Shown piece after piece: positions 1-7,004 of a stretch of 64,000 bases of DNA. Every line of letters starts with the position of its first letter. The first letter of the stretch is position 1. The notes beneath the pieces are model-generated. The model searched no databases. It was given only the letters and a program-made list of their open reading frames with translations, and had not been told where the DNA came from. Origin of the DNA: Pseudomonadota bacterium (GTDB lineage: Bacteria; Pseudomonadota; Alphaproteobacteria; Sphingomonadales; Sphingomonadaceae); the NCBI GenBank assembly GCA_021847605.1, contig JAJZQN010000014.1, positions 1-64,000 on the forward strand. The letters are read 5' to 3'. The position numbers and the translations under genes were made by a program.

Positions 1-52
1 ACGGCTCGATCCGGCGCATCTGCGCCTCCGACAACCAGATCAGATCACTCAT
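1..52 (-). CDS. IS5-family transposase, N-terminal fragment (cut by window edge)
   Basis: Read on the minus strand from the ATG at 52, the 17 visible codons give MSDLIWLSEAQMRRIEP. This is the typical opening of IS5/IS1031-type DDE transposases, in which a short N-terminal stretch containing W-L-(S/T)-x-x-Q precedes the catalytic domain. The rest lies outside the window, so neither the DDE residues nor any frameshift can be judged. The element's end lies somewhere between its start codon and about position 120, because a gene fragment in the opposite orientation becomes open from 116. The family call rests only on the N-terminus. Confidence 0.7.
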   Translation of the reverse strand, partial: MSDLIWLSEAQMRRIEP

Positions 53-120
53 GACGACGCCTCCTCGCGCCGCCATTGAATCAACTAATCTCCATCCCTG
101 CAAACAATTTAATAGGTCCT
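53..120. mobile_element. Terminal non-coding end of the IS5-type element (boundary approximate)
   Basis: This AT-richer stretch lies between the transposase start and the truncated gene that opens at 116. It should contain the terminal inverted repeat of the insertion sequence and possibly the target duplication. The other end of the element is outside the window, so the exact terminus cannot be fixed from this sequence. Confidence 0.45.
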
Positions 121-427
121 GATCCTAGATCGCAAGTGGCAAGCGCCAATTGATGATACCGCTTATGAAGACGTCCTCAAGAACATTGCTCCATTTGGCA
201 TTCCGTCTTCCTCTGCTATCGTCCCCGCGCGTCGTAAAATCTTTGAACCGATGGTCCTTGATGGCACCGGAATATCGCTGCGGCTTCACAATCCCGATTG
301 GACGATCTCAAGAAGCATCAACATTGCCAATAAAGACGGGTCTGCAATTTCAGCCATATTCCGGGATCTGATTGAGAAACATGTCCCGCCGAGTGAATTG
401 CCCGATCTGAACTGGCGATCCCGTTAG
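116..427 (+). pseudogene. 3' fragment of an unidentified gene truncated by the IS
   Basis: A frame open from just inside the IS boundary runs about 103 codons to the TAG at 425-427, with no start codon at its 5' end. The translation looks like real protein (LDRKWQAPIDDTAYEDVLK near its start, PPSELPDLNWRSR at its end), is well mixed in composition and rich in charged residues, unlike shadow frames. I do not recognise the family. The simplest reading is that the IS5-type element inserted into the gene and removed or displaced its 5' part. An internal ATG (codon about 47) could in theory start a short peptide. Confidence 0.55.
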
Positions 428-428
428 A

Positions 429-570
429 GCATCGTGCGGAGCCGGAGGCCAGCGTAGCTAAAAGTGGGAATCGGTTTTAGCTACGCTGGCCTCCGGCATC
501 CGCATCAAACGATGCGACAACAAAAACTTAGAGCGCGCGACCTGCCTCGGATTTAGCGCAGCGCGCTCTA
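429..570. repeat. Nested palindromic repeat (REP/MITE-like), two hairpins
   Basis: Two base pairs after the stop of the truncated gene there is a perfect 23 bp inverted repeat, arms 441-463 and 475-497, with the loop GTGGGAATCGG. An outer 7 bp pair (GCATCGT at 429-435, ACGATGC at 509-515) extends it. A second hairpin follows with arms 529-538 and 561-570 (TAGAGCGCGC / GCGCGCTCTA). The GTGGGAATCGGTTTT core resembles interspersed palindromes common in alphaproteobacterial genomes. It could also act as a terminator-like structure for the gene fragment upstream. Confidence 0.7.
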
Positions 571-697
571 GATTTTGTGCTGAGCGACACCGTCGAGTGG
601 GTAATCGCCTGTCTGTTTGCGCATCAACGAACCGATTAATTGACAGCCCCAAATCCACCCGTTCGCGGCTTCCCGCAACGCCATCACGGGCCAAAGA
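571..697. other. Intergenic, no gene seen
   Basis: Between the palindromic repeat and the terminator of the cold-shock gene I see no credible coding frame and no tRNA or riboswitch-like structure. Confidence 0.5.
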
Positions 698-729
698 AAA
701 AGGGGCCGCCCTTTCGGACGACCCCTTTT
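698..729 (-). terminator. Rho-independent terminator of the cold-shock gene
   Basis: Arms 698-711 and 716-729 form a 14 bp stem with a TTTC/GAAA loop. Two positions are C-A mismatches if transcribed rightward but G-U wobbles if transcribed leftward, and a T-rich run follows on the minus strand. The hairpin therefore belongs to the minus-strand gene ending at 769. Confidence 0.85.
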
Positions 730-768
730 CTATCCTCTCCCCTATAACAGGGATGTTCCGTCAAGCGC

Positions 769-1596
769 TTATTCGGCCTTCGACTGGAGATTGACCGCAG
801 CATATTTGCCGCGACGATCGACTTCCAGTTCGAAGTCCAGGCGATCGCCTTCGTTGAGGGCGGACATGCCGGCGCGTTCGACAGCGCTGATGTGAACGAA
901 GGCGTCGGGCTGGCCATCGTCACGCTGAATGAAGCCGAAGCCCTTCATGGCGTTGAAGAATTTGACAGTGCCGCTGGAGCGTTCGCCGGTCAGCTGACGC
1001 TGCGGGCCACGATCGCCGCCGCCGAAGCCGCCACGATCACCACCGAAAGCGCGGGGTTCACGCGGAGGAGCGCGGTCGGTGACGGGGAGCGGTTCGCCGT
1101 CGATCACCAGATCGGTCGCCGAAACCTTGCCACCACGATCGACCAGAGTGAAACCGAGCGGCTGACCTTCAGCCAGACCGGTCAGGCCAGCCTGTTCCAC
1201 GGCGCTGATATGCACGAACACGTCTTCGCCGCCATCGTCACGAACGATGAAGCCGAAGCCCTTCTGTCCGTTGAAGAATTTCACGACGCCCTTGCCTTCG
1301 CCGACGACCTGAGCAGGCATGCCGCGACCACCGCCGCCGAAACCACCGCCGCCGCCGCCGAAGCCGCGACCACCGAAGCCACCGCGATCACCACCGCCGA
1401 AGCCACCGCGATCACCGCCGCCGAAGCCGCCACGGTCGCCGCCGAAGCCACCACCGCCGCCGCCGAAGCCGCCGCCAAAACCGCCACGATCCCCGCCGAA
1501 GCCACCGCGGCTACCCGAGTCGTAGAAATTGTCGTCGCCGAAACCGTCGCGCTTATCCTTGCCGCGCCCGCCGCGGCGACCTCTATCAAAACTCAT
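769..1596 (-). CDS. Double cold-shock-domain protein with glycine-rich N-terminus
   Basis: This 275-residue predicted single-stranded RNA/DNA-binding protein has two cold-shock domains at about residues 101-166 and 208-273. Each has an RNP1-like KGFGFI motif (112-117, 218-223) and an RNP2-like FVHIS motif (127-131, 233-237). The first 93 residues are a low-complexity arginine/glycine tract built of GGDRGGFGG-type repeats, and the linker between the domains (about 184-197) is similar. Double-domain cold-shock proteins are known in alphaproteobacteria, but this long RGG-like N-terminus is unusual. An internal Met at 93 (start at 1320) could give a form without the tract. The gene is monocistronic with its own terminator and a 237 bp upstream gap. 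Confidence 0.9.
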   Translation of the reverse strand: MSFDRGRRGGRGKDKRDGFGDDNFYDSGSRGGFGGDRGGFGGGFGGGGGGFGGDRGGFGGGDRGGFGGGDRGGFGGRGFGGGGGGFGGGGRGMPAQVVGEGKGVVKFFNGQKGFGFIVRDDGGEDVFVHISAVEQAGLTGLAEGQPLGFTLVDRGGKVSATDLVIDGEPLPVTDRAPPREPRAFGGDRGGFGGGDRGPQRQLTGERSSGTVKFFNAMKGFGFIQRDDGQPDAFVHISAVERAGMSALNEGDRLDFELEVDRRGKYAAVNLQSKAE

Positions 1597-1833
1597 GCCC
1601 TGTTAGTCACTTTCGCTTCGCCCCAAGACCAATCGGACAAACATGTCGGGCGAATGACATGCAGAATCCACCGCAAAGGCGGGTTTGGGAATCACTATAT
1701 CAGCTTTTCACGACAGCGCGAATGATTTTGCAAATCGTTGCGTTGAGGCCGCCATATAGGAATTTTCGTAGCGATTTTGGGCTGCCATGCCACCGGTCCG
1801 ATTGCGATGCAGCCACTTTGCCCATAGAGGGGG

Positions 1834-2454
1834 ATGATGACCGTCTATTTCCATGAAGAAGACCTGCCCGCCGACGTGCTGGCCCCCGGCCCGATCGCCG
1901 TCGACACCGAAACCATGGGCCTGATCACGCCCCGCGATCGATTGTGCGTCGTCCAGATCAGCGATGGCAAGGGCGACGAGCATCTGGTGCGTTTCAACCC
2001 CGGCAGCGATTATGCCGCCCCGAACCTGAAGGCTGTTCTGGCCGACCCGGAACGGCTGAAACTCTATCATTTCGGTCGGTTCGACATCGCCGCGATCAAA
2101 CATTATCTGGGCGTGGTGGCAGCCCCCGCCTATTGCACCAAAATCGCGTCGCGCCTTATCCGCACCTATACCGATCGCCATGGCCTGAAAGAACTGGTCC
2201 GCGAACTGCTGGGTCAGGACATCAGCAAGCAACAGCAGTCGAGCGACTGGGGCGGCCCCGTCCTGTCGGACGCGCAGAAAGATTATGCGGCGTCCGACGT
2301 ACGCTATCTGCATGCGATGAAAGCAGAACTGGACAAGAGACTGGTGCGCGAAGGGCGGATGGAACTGGCGCAGGCCTGTTTCGATTTCCTGCCGCATCGG
2401 GCCGAACTCGATCTGGCCGGCTGGCCGGAAATCGACATCTTCGCCCATATGTAA
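1834..2454 (+). CDS. RNase D-like 3'-5' exonuclease (DEDDy)
   Basis: This 206-residue exonuclease of the RNase D type probably trims RNA 3' ends in the cytoplasm. Exo I is visible as DTETMG (about 24-29), Exo II as HFGRFDIAAIKH (about 78-89) and Exo III as YAASDVRYLHAM with its tyrosine, giving the DEDDy pattern. The HRDC domains of full-length E. coli RNase D are absent, as is common for the short alphaproteobacterial form. A second ATG follows at 1837, and the AGAGGGGG purine run just upstream fits either start. The gene precedes lptC by 9 bp and may be cotranscribed with it. Confidence 0.85.
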   Translation: MMTVYFHEEDLPADVLAPGPIAVDTETMGLITPRDRLCVVQISDGKGDEHLVRFNPGSDYAAPNLKAVLADPERLKLYHFGRFDIAAIKHYLGVVAAPAYCTKIASRLIRTYTDRHGLKELVRELLGQDISKQQQSSDWGGPVLSDAQKDYAASDVRYLHAMKAELDKRLVREGRMELAQACFDFLPHRAELDLAGWPEIDIFAHM

Positions 2455-2463
2455 GGGAGCCGG

Positions 2464-3123
2464 TTGCGCGCCGCCATGTCCGTTCAGGCCGATCAGCAAC
2501 GTAATTACCGACGCCATTGGGCGCGGCCGGGCGGCAGCCATGACCGGATGGTCGCGCTGCTGAAAAACTGGCTGCCCGTTGCAGTCGGCATATTGAGCGC
2601 ATTGCTGGCCACCGCCCCCTTCACCGGCGGCGACAAAGTCAGTTTCGTGCTGGACAAGAACAAGGTGGAAGTGGCCAAGGAACGCATGCGCGTGTCAGAA
2701 GCGCTGTATCGCGGCGAAGACAGCAAGGGGCAACCCTTTTCCCTGCGCGCCGGATCGGCCGTGCAGAAAAGCTCACGCGAACCGATCGTAGACCTCAACA
2801 ATATGTCGGCACGCATTCTGCTGACCGACGGCCCGGCGGTGTTCAATGCCACCAAGGGTCAGTATAATATGGAAAGCGAACGGATGGCCGTGGTCGGCCC
2901 TGTGCAGTTCGAGGCGGCCGGCGGCTATCGCATGACGACGCGGGACGTGGGCATTGACCTCAAAACCCGGCGGATGCAGAGCGCAGGCCATGTCGATGGG
3001 CGCATCCCCATCGGCACGTTCAGCGCCGACCATCTGGAAGCCGATATGAGCGCGCGCATCGTCACGCTGAATGGCCGGGCGAGCTTGCGTATCGAACAAA
3101 ATGGCCTCAAAGGGCAGAAGTGA
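2464..3123 (+). CDS. lptC: LPS export protein LptC
   Basis: Bitopic inner-membrane protein of the Lpt bridge that passes lipopolysaccharide from LptBFG to LptA. Up to 219 residues: a short cytoplasmic N-terminus, one membrane segment (about 35-52, LPVAVGILSALLATAPF) and a periplasmic beta-jellyroll with repeated strand motifs. Two starts are possible: TTG at 2464, 4 bases after AAGGGAG (2453-2459), or ATG at 2476, which is 16 bases away and matches the usual MSV-type N-terminus. The stop shares one base with the lptA start, so the two genes are translationally coupled. Confidence 0.85.
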   Translation: MRAAMSVQADQQRNYRRHWARPGGSHDRMVALLKNWLPVAVGILSALLATAPFTGGDKVSFVLDKNKVEVAKERMRVSEALYRGEDSKGQPFSLRAGSAVQKSSREPIVDLNNMSARILLTDGPAVFNATKGQYNMESERMAVVGPVQFEAAGGYRMTTRDVGIDLKTRRMQSAGHVDGRIPIGTFSADHLEADMSARIVTLNGRASLRIEQNGLKGQK

Positions 3124-3704
3124 TGAAACAGCCCCTTATCCTGCTGAGCGTCGCCCTGATCGGGGCAGCGGGCATGACCTATGCCGGCGCCGACGCGCAG
3201 GTGTTCAAGAATCATGACAGCAACGCCCCGGTGAACTTCACCGCCGATCGGATCGAAGTGCAGGATCGGGCCGACAGGGTGCTGGTATCGGGCAATGTCG
3301 TCGTGACGCAGGCAGGCATGACATTGAACGCCGCACGCATGACCGTAGCCTACAAGAATCAACCGGCCGGGGCGGCGGGCGCTGGCGGTGCCAATGATGG
3401 CATCGAGATCAATCGGATCGACGCTTCGGGCAATGTCGTCGTGACCAAGCAGGATCAGACGGCGCGCGGCAATGTCGCCATCTATGACCTCAACAGCAAA
3501 CTGATCACCATGCTGGGCAATGTCAGCCTGACACAGGGGACGAACCGGCTGACCGGCGGGCGGCTGGTAATGGACCTCAACAGCGGCCGCTCTACTGTGG
3601 ATGGACGATCGACCGGCGGTTCGGCAGCGGGCACATCGACCAGCCCCAGCGGTCGCGTATCCGGCACCTTCACCGTTCCGCAACGGCAGCAGAATCAAAA
3701 ATAA
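3123..3704 (+). CDS. lptA: Periplasmic LPS transport protein LptA
   Basis: Periplasmic OstA/LptA-family protein that forms the bridge for lipopolysaccharide between inner and outer membrane. The 193 residues begin with a cleavable signal peptide (about 1-26). The OstA core contains repeated strands such as FTADRIEVQDRADRVLVSGNVVV, typical of the family. The C-terminus is a low-complexity Ser/Gly/Thr/Gln tail. The ATG at 3123 overlaps the lptC stop by one base. In many relatives lptB follows lptA, but here the next 437 bp carry no gene and the following gene (rpoZ) is convergent. Confidence 0.85.
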   Translation: MKQPLILLSVALIGAAGMTYAGADAQVFKNHDSNAPVNFTADRIEVQDRADRVLVSGNVVVTQAGMTLNAARMTVAYKNQPAGAAGAGGANDGIEINRIDASGNVVVTKQDQTARGNVAIYDLNSKLITMLGNVSLTQGTNRLTGGRLVMDLNSGRSTVDGRSTGGSAAGTSTSPSGRVSGTFTVPQRQQNQK

Positions 3705-4082
3705 GGACGCGGCGCGGATAACCCGGCGCCGGAATGTCCAACCGTTGCATGGAGTGCAGCGGTTTGCTGACGCATGCCAGCCGGGATAACGGCCATGCCG
3801 TCCCTTCTCAACGGCTTATCAAATCCCGCTATATGTATGACGCTATTGGATGGGCGACCTAAAAAAGGGTTCATCAGGCATCGATTGATAGCCGCTGTCG
3901 GGCATAGTTAGCCATTGAGAGGGGCGTCATCCTGAACTTGTTTCAGGATCTATTTCTCCACATCGAACAATGGATTGGGCCGCTGGATGGATGCTGAAAC
4001 AAGTTCAGCATGACGTAGTTTGAGCGTCTTGAACCCACCCCATTCAGGCCAGAACCGGCCTGACATTCCCCCGGAACGAAGC
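3705..4082. other. Non-coding gap after lptA with an interspersed inverted repeat
   Basis: No plausible gene is seen in this stretch. It holds the long inverted repeat annotated at 3925-4015 and some AT-rich sequence near 3830-3880. No lptB remnant was recognised. Confidence 0.55.
3925..4015. repeat. Imperfect inverted repeat, REP-like
   Basis: The arms are 3925-3950 and 3990-4015. Each contains a TGAACTTGTTTCAG core or its complement and ends in CGTCAT or ATGACG. Within each arm the core is itself a small palindrome (CTGAA-N-TTTCAG). Sequences of this shape (GTCATxCTGAACTTGTTTCAG) recur between genes of many sphingomonads from what I know, so this is probably an interspersed repeat rather than a gene-specific signal. 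Confidence 0.65.
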
Positions 4083-4115
4083 GAGGCCCGGTCCTGCTTG
4101 CGCAGGCCGGGCCTC
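4083..4115 (-). terminator. Hairpin terminator at the 3' end of rpoZ
   Basis: A perfect GAGGCCCGG / CCGGGCCTC stem (4083-4091, 4107-4115) continues inward with CCTGC / GCAGG. It lies 26 bp beyond the rpoZ stop. The U-run on the minus strand is weak, so efficient intrinsic termination is likely but not certain. Confidence 0.6.
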
Positions 4116-4141
4116 ATTCCCTCTCCAAACTGGTCAGGCGA

Positions 4142-4486
4142 TCAGCCGTCGTAGTCGCCGCCAATATTCTGGTTGCGCGGCGGCGCGGCGGCGGTCAGGC
4201 GAAGTGCCTCCGCCGACTGGGCGATCGAGCCGATTTCATCGGGTGTATCGTCATCGTCAATCTGCACCTTTTGCAGCGATACGACAAGCGAATCGTGCAG
4301 GTCGTCGGGAAGAATGGTTTCTTCCGCGATTTCACGCAGGGCAACGACAGGATTCTTGTCACGGTCACGTTCAAGCGTCAGTTCAGCGCCGCCGGAAATT
4401 TCACGCGCACGCTGAGCAGCGAGAAGGACCAGATCGAAACGGTTAGTGACCTTGTCGACGCAATCTTCGACGGTTACGCGGGCCAA
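4142..4486 (-). CDS. rpoZ: RNA polymerase omega subunit
   Basis: Omega subunit, which promotes assembly and stability of RNA polymerase. The 114 residues open with [20 protein letters not shown], the invariant omega signature, followed by [12 protein letters not shown] and the [12 protein letters not shown] segment. The tail beyond about residue 85 is variable and acidic, then rich in Ala, Pro and Asn. It is a single gene on the minus strand, convergent with lptA and divergent from the phospholipase D-like gene. Confidence 0.97.
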   Translation of the reverse strand: MARVTVEDCVDKVTNRFDLVLLAAQRAREISGGAELTLERDRDKNPVVALREIAEETILPDDLHDSLVVSLQKVQIDDDDTPDEIGSIAQSAEALRLTAAAPPRNQNIGGDYDG

Positions 4487-4614
4487 ACTGGGCCTCCTGA
4501 AAAAAACTACGAAAGGAAATCGTGAAGAGACCGACTAGCAGCCCATATCGGGCGAGTCAATGAAAAGGCCATAAAGCCATGGCCTGCCCCGCTTAAAGCA
4601 GGCATGAAGAAGGA

Positions 4615-5853
4615 ATGGCGACCACCGACCCCGCCCGCTCTGCGGCCCTGCCTCTACCCCTGCCCGGTGCCGATACGCAGGACGCGCATGATGATGACAT
4701 CATAGCGACGCTGGCAGGCAACCAGTTGCGCCTGATCAGCGACGGAGCGACGCTACGCCGCGCATTGATCGCCCTGATCGACGGGGCGAAAGAGAGCCTG
4801 AAGCTCTATTATTATATCTTCGGCGCGGACGAGAGTGGGCAGTTGGTGCGGGACGCACTGATCGCGGCATGTGGACGGGGCGTCGTGGTGACGCTGATGG
4901 TCGACGGATTTGGGTCAGCCGATGCATCCGATGATTTCTTTGCGCCCTTCCTTGCAGCAGGCGGTCATTTCGGCCGGTTCGGCACGCGCCCGTCCACCCG
5001 CTATCTGATCCGCAATCATCAGAAGATGGCGATTGCCGACGACGCCCGGCTGATCATGGGCGGCTTCAACATAGAAGACGGCTATTTCGGCATTCCGCCC
5101 GAGGATTGCTGGCGCGACGTCGGCCTGACGATCGAGGGGCCACAGGTGGAAGCCATGATAAGCTGGTATGGCCAGCTGTGGCGGTGGGTTTCGACCAGGA
5201 AGCAGCGCTTCCGAACGCTGCGCCACATGGTGCGCGGATGGCATGAGGTGCCGCCGTCCCAGCATGACAGCCCGTTTCGCTGGCTGATCGGGGGACCGAC
5301 ACGGCGGCTCAGCCCATGGGCGCAGGTGGTAAAGCATGATCTGGAACGCGCGCGGCGGGTAGACATGATCGCCGCCTATTTCTCGCCCGGTCGCGGCATG
5401 CTCAAGCGGATCGCACGGGCGGCCCGGCGCGAAGGCGCGCGGATCATCCTGCCGGCGCGATCGGACAATGGCGCCACGGTGGCGGCCGCGCGACTGCTCT
5501 ATGGCCCGATGATGAAGCGTGGGGTGGAGATATGGGAATATCAGCCGTGCAAGCTGCATATGAAACTGTTCGTCATCGATGATGCGGTGTTCATCGGATC
5601 GGCCAATTTCGACATGCGCAGCCTGTTCCTCAATCTGGAGGTGATGCTGCGGATCGAGGACGCAGATTTTGCGGCGGCGGTGCGCGATTTCGTGACGCGG
5701 GAGACGCATCACAGCCGACAGGTGGAATGGGAGCCATATCAGGCCAGCCGGACGCCGCTGACGCTGATCAAACAGTGGATCAGCTATTTGCTGGTGGGAG
5801 TGTTGGACTATACCGTGACCCGGCGGCTCAATTTCCGCACGCCCGACGAGTAG
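4615..5853 (+). CDS. Phospholipase D-like protein / cardiolipin synthase type
   Basis: This 412-residue member of the phospholipase D superfamily carries two catalytic HKD motifs: HQKMAIAD with H135, K137, D142 and HMKLFVID with H315, K317, D322. Each is followed by the usual GGFN or GSANFDMRS segment. Two HKD motifs on one chain fit cardiolipin synthase (transfer of phosphatidyl between two phosphatidylglycerols), although the two N-terminal membrane helices of ClsA are absent. Hence a ClsB/ClsC-like enzyme or another phosphodiesterase is possible. The start has AAGAAGGA immediately upstream. The gene is divergent from rpoZ. Confidence 0.85.
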   Translation: MATTDPARSAALPLPLPGADTQDAHDDDIIATLAGNQLRLISDGATLRRALIALIDGAKESLKLYYYIFGADESGQLVRDALIAACGRGVVVTLMVDGFGSADASDDFFAPFLAAGGHFGRFGTRPSTRYLIRNHQKMAIADDARLIMGGFNIEDGYFGIPPEDCWRDVGLTIEGPQVEAMISWYGQLWRWVSTRKQRFRTLRHMVRGWHEVPPSQHDSPFRWLIGGPTRRLSPWAQVVKHDLERARRVDMIAAYFSPGRGMLKRIARAARREGARIILPARSDNGATVAAARLLYGPMMKRGVEIWEYQPCKLHMKLFVIDDAVFIGSANFDMRSLFLNLEVMLRIEDADFAAAVRDFVTRETHHSRQVEWEPYQASRTPLTLIKQWISYLLVGVLDYTVTRRLNFRTPDE

Positions 5854-5907
5854 GGCGAGACAGGAGTATGGGAGAGGCGTCGCGCCCCTCCCCCTCATTT
5901 CACGCGA

Positions 5908-6291
5908 TCAGTGGCCATTGTCGGTCAGGACGCGCACTTCGCCGACCGGATAGCCCTTCTCGGCCATTTCCTTGGCATAATCGCCTCGGGCATCGGCCAG
6001 TTCGGCACGATATTCTTCCCATGCGTCGCGATTATCCTCGGCATCGCTGGAATGGCGCAGATCCTTGGTCAATTCCTTGCGCGCTTCGGCAAGGTCGGTC
6101 TGATAATTGAACCAGTAGTTATTTTCGACCCCGGCAATAGGCGCATCATAGGTCAGCTGATTTTCCACCTGCGCCAGTTGCTCTTCATAGCTGACCGGCC
6201 CTTCTGGATGAGGCGGCTGAGCCAGAGCGATGGACGGCGCGACGGCCATGGTGCCCAGCAGGGCGGCGGCCACAAGCTGCGAACGAGTCAT
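5908..6291 (-). CDS. Small secreted protein of unknown function
   Basis: The 127-residue product has a clear signal peptide (MTRSQLVAAALLGTMAVAPSIALA, cleavage expected near residue 24). The mature part is about 100 residues, strongly helical and charged, rich in Glu, Asp, Ala and Tyr (YEEQLAQVENQL, DLAEARKELTKDL, EEYRAELADARGDYAKEM), suggesting a periplasmic helical or coiled-coil protein. No catalytic motif is visible and I do not recognise the family. It stands alone on the minus strand. Confidence 0.7.
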   Translation of the reverse strand: MTRSQLVAAALLGTMAVAPSIALAQPPHPEGPVSYEEQLAQVENQLTYDAPIAGVENNYWFNYQTDLAEARKELTKDLRHSSDAEDNRDAWEEYRAELADARGDYAKEMAEKGYPVGEVRVLTDNGH

Positions 6292-6449
6292 GGGTTCTTC
6301 TCCTCTTTGCTGGTTGAACCTGCCGCCATAAACGCCCGAACCCCGCCATTTTGCGCCTGAACAAATGTGCAGAATGGACGAGCGGAGCGGATGCGCGGAC
6401 GAACCGAGCCAGAGAGATCCAGAGAATTTCAGGATAATGTGATGATTTT

Positions 6450-7004
6450 TCAGCGCATTGTCAGATAAAAACCAGCGGCCGCCGGCCCATCATTTTCGAT
6501 GACGATGGCATAGCGATCCGTAAACAGCGGCAGCCATATGCAATCCACCTGCCCGGCACCCACCGGCTTTGCGCATAAGGTGGAGCCATCGCCGCCCTGT
6601 ACCCGGATCGACAATTTGGCAGCCCCGCTGGGCGCGACGGAAATCCGTGCGCGTTGCCCCGCAAGGAAAAGCTGGCGCAGGATCACGCGGCCACCCGCCG
6701 CCAGAGAACCGCGGCGATAGGCCGGCCCAAGGGCGCGGCCGCGATAGGGAATGGGGGCTGCCGCCCCCTTGGCATCGGCCTGAGCAGTCCAGAGTGCGGC
6801 AAGATCCTCCTGCCCTTCGGCTGGGCGGGCGCCAAGAGCCGCGAGTTCCTGCACAGTGTCAATCAATGCGTCGCCATCATCCGCCGCCTGCGCCACATCG
6901 CCATGGATCAGGGCGCGCAACACCGGATCGCCTGGCTGGGTTTCGGCGGCAACAGCCGACGACGCGCTGGCCAGAGCCAATGCTGTCAGCAACAAGCCTT
7001 TCAC
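6450..7004 (-). CDS. Secreted protein of unknown function, in operon with a histidine kinase
   Basis: A signal peptide (MKGLLLTALALASASSAVAA) is followed by about 165 residues. The C-terminal half looks beta-rich (ARISVAPSGAAKLSIRVQGGDGSTLCAKPVGAGQVDC), with two cysteines that could pair in the periplasm. The start overlaps the stop of the upstream kinase gene by 4 bp (ATGA), so the two are translationally coupled. It may be a periplasmic accessory or output of the two-component system. No known family was recognised. Confidence 0.65.
   Translation of the reverse strand: MKGLLLTALALASASSAVAAETQPGDPVLRALIHGDVAQAADDGDALIDTVQELAALGARPAEGQEDLAALWTAQADAKGAAAPIPYRGRALGPAYRRGSLAAGGRVILRQLFLAGQRARISVAPSGAAKLSIRVQGGDGSTLCAKPVGAGQVDCIWLPLFTDRYAIVIENDGPAAAGFYLTMR

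Noticed and set aside
150..371. 73-codon rightward frame starting at 150
   Set aside because: It is a different frame of the truncated gene fragment (116-427), whose composition is much more protein-like.
892..1725. Rightward Ala/Thr-rich frame opposite the cold-shock gene
   Set aside because: It is the antisense of the glycine-rich tract; the minus strand carries two clear cold-shock domains and a matching terminator.
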